A stretch of DNA of 64,000 bases from Sporosarcina sp. Marseille-Q4943. Lineage in GTDB: Bacteria > Bacillota > Bacilli > Bacillales_A > Planococcaceae. The first letter of the stretch is position 1. The number at the start of each line of letters is the position of its first letter. This document shows positions 63,707 to 64,000 of the stretch, piece after piece. Made by a program: the position numbers and the translations under genes. The stretch covers positions 1,907,501-1,971,500 of the forward strand of contig NZ_OX031157.1 of the NCBI RefSeq assembly GCF_943736995.1, written 5' to 3'. Below the pieces are notes generated by a model, which saw nothing but the letters and a program-made list of their open reading frames with translations, was not told where the DNA came from and ran no database searches.

Positions 63707-64000
63707 GTTCTATTTAACGGGCAATACGGACATTTCTCCGTATCAGGCAGTTCCTTTAATAGACAGCAAGTCGTTCGTTTGTAATTTGACATGGCTGCAA
63801 GTGCCTCTTCATTCTGCAAAAACTGTTTAAAGGGTGAGCGCCTCATATGCGGCTTCCAGGTTTCATCCAGCAATAAGTAATCGAGATCGCTCTGTGCAGA
63901 GGGGCAGTTTTCGTTGAGAAGCATGGAATACATCCAAAGTACATAGCCCCATACATTCTCCCACAGGATCAGCTTGGAAACATGCGCGCGCTTGCCCAAA
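63703..64000 (-). CDS. FhuF-like siderophore-iron reductase, C-terminal part
   Basis: The last 99 codons of a minus-strand gene that begins beyond the window. The end reads TTCCLLKELPDTEKCPYCPL, which is exactly the FhuF [2Fe-2S] ligand pattern C-C-x10-C-x2-C. Upstream ENVWGYVLWMYSML also fits the family. Such proteins reduce ferric siderophores in the cytosol. Confidence 0.75.
   Translation of the reverse strand, partial: LGKRAHVSKLILWENVWGYVLWMYSMLLNENCPSAQSDLDYLLLDETWKPHMRRSPFKQFLQNEEALAAMSNYKRTTCCLLKELPDTEKCPYCPLNRT

Overview
The window is a chromosomal segment from a spore-forming, moderate-GC Firmicute of the Planococcaceae (Sporosarcina-like). This rests on the 16S and 23S sequence style, the sporulation genes (bofA, spoVG, sspF, fin, spoVT) and a gene order that follows the origin-proximal region of Bacillus subtilis from guaB to spoVT. 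The genus is an inference from reading; no database search was run.

Layout. 1-580: the 3' end of one rRNA operon, an intact 5S gene and a decayed second 5S copy. 581-893: a phased repeat array. 894-16873: gpx, guaB, dacA, a divergent pdxR/pdxS pair without pdxT, a Nudix gene, a T-box leader and serS, tadA, dgk-dck, an uncharacterised gene, then aspartokinase divergent from hom-thrC-thrB. 16974-21194: tRNA-Ser, SRP RNA, dnaX-ebfC-recR-yaaL-bofA. 21307-26611: a complete rRNA operon (16S-23S-5S, no tRNAs) with two promoters. 26612-33047: an accessory stretch with two arrays, a lipoprotein and a two-component plus ABC exporter cluster of the LnrJKLMN type. 33123-40416: yaaO, tmk, darA, yaaR, holB, ricT, yabA, yabB, yazA, rsmI. 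40473-50786: abrB with Spo0A boxes, metS, tatD, yabE, rnmV, rsmA, veg, sspF, ispE, purR, ridA, spoVG. 50881-52605: a repeat array split by a frameshifted IS256-family element. 52774-60988: glmU, prs, ctc, pth, fin, mfd, spoVT. 61039-63656: an AT-rich island with a secreted protein, a small membrane protein and a HepT toxin pseudogene. 63703-64000: the C-terminus of a FhuF-like reductase.

How the genes work together. Most are housekeeping: nucleotide supply (guaB, dgk, dck, tmk, prs), replication and repair (dnaX, holB, yabA, recR, mfd, rnmV), translation (serS, metS, tadA, rsmA, rsmI, ctc, pth), cell-wall precursor and remodelling (dacA, glmU, yabE) and threonine synthesis. Stage-specific promoters are readable: sigma-H before spoVG, sigma-B before ctc, sigma-G before spoVT, and tandem Spo0A boxes at abrB.

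The most unusual feature is a set of six intergenic arrays from three unrelated sequence families (cores TTATGCG, CGYCCAAAG and GAGAACTYTT). Each has a short conserved core repeated at 20 or 21 bp, two turns of the DNA helix, with diverged sequence between cores. One array was split by the IS256 element; removing the element and one copy of its 8-bp target duplication restores the 21-bp phase exactly.
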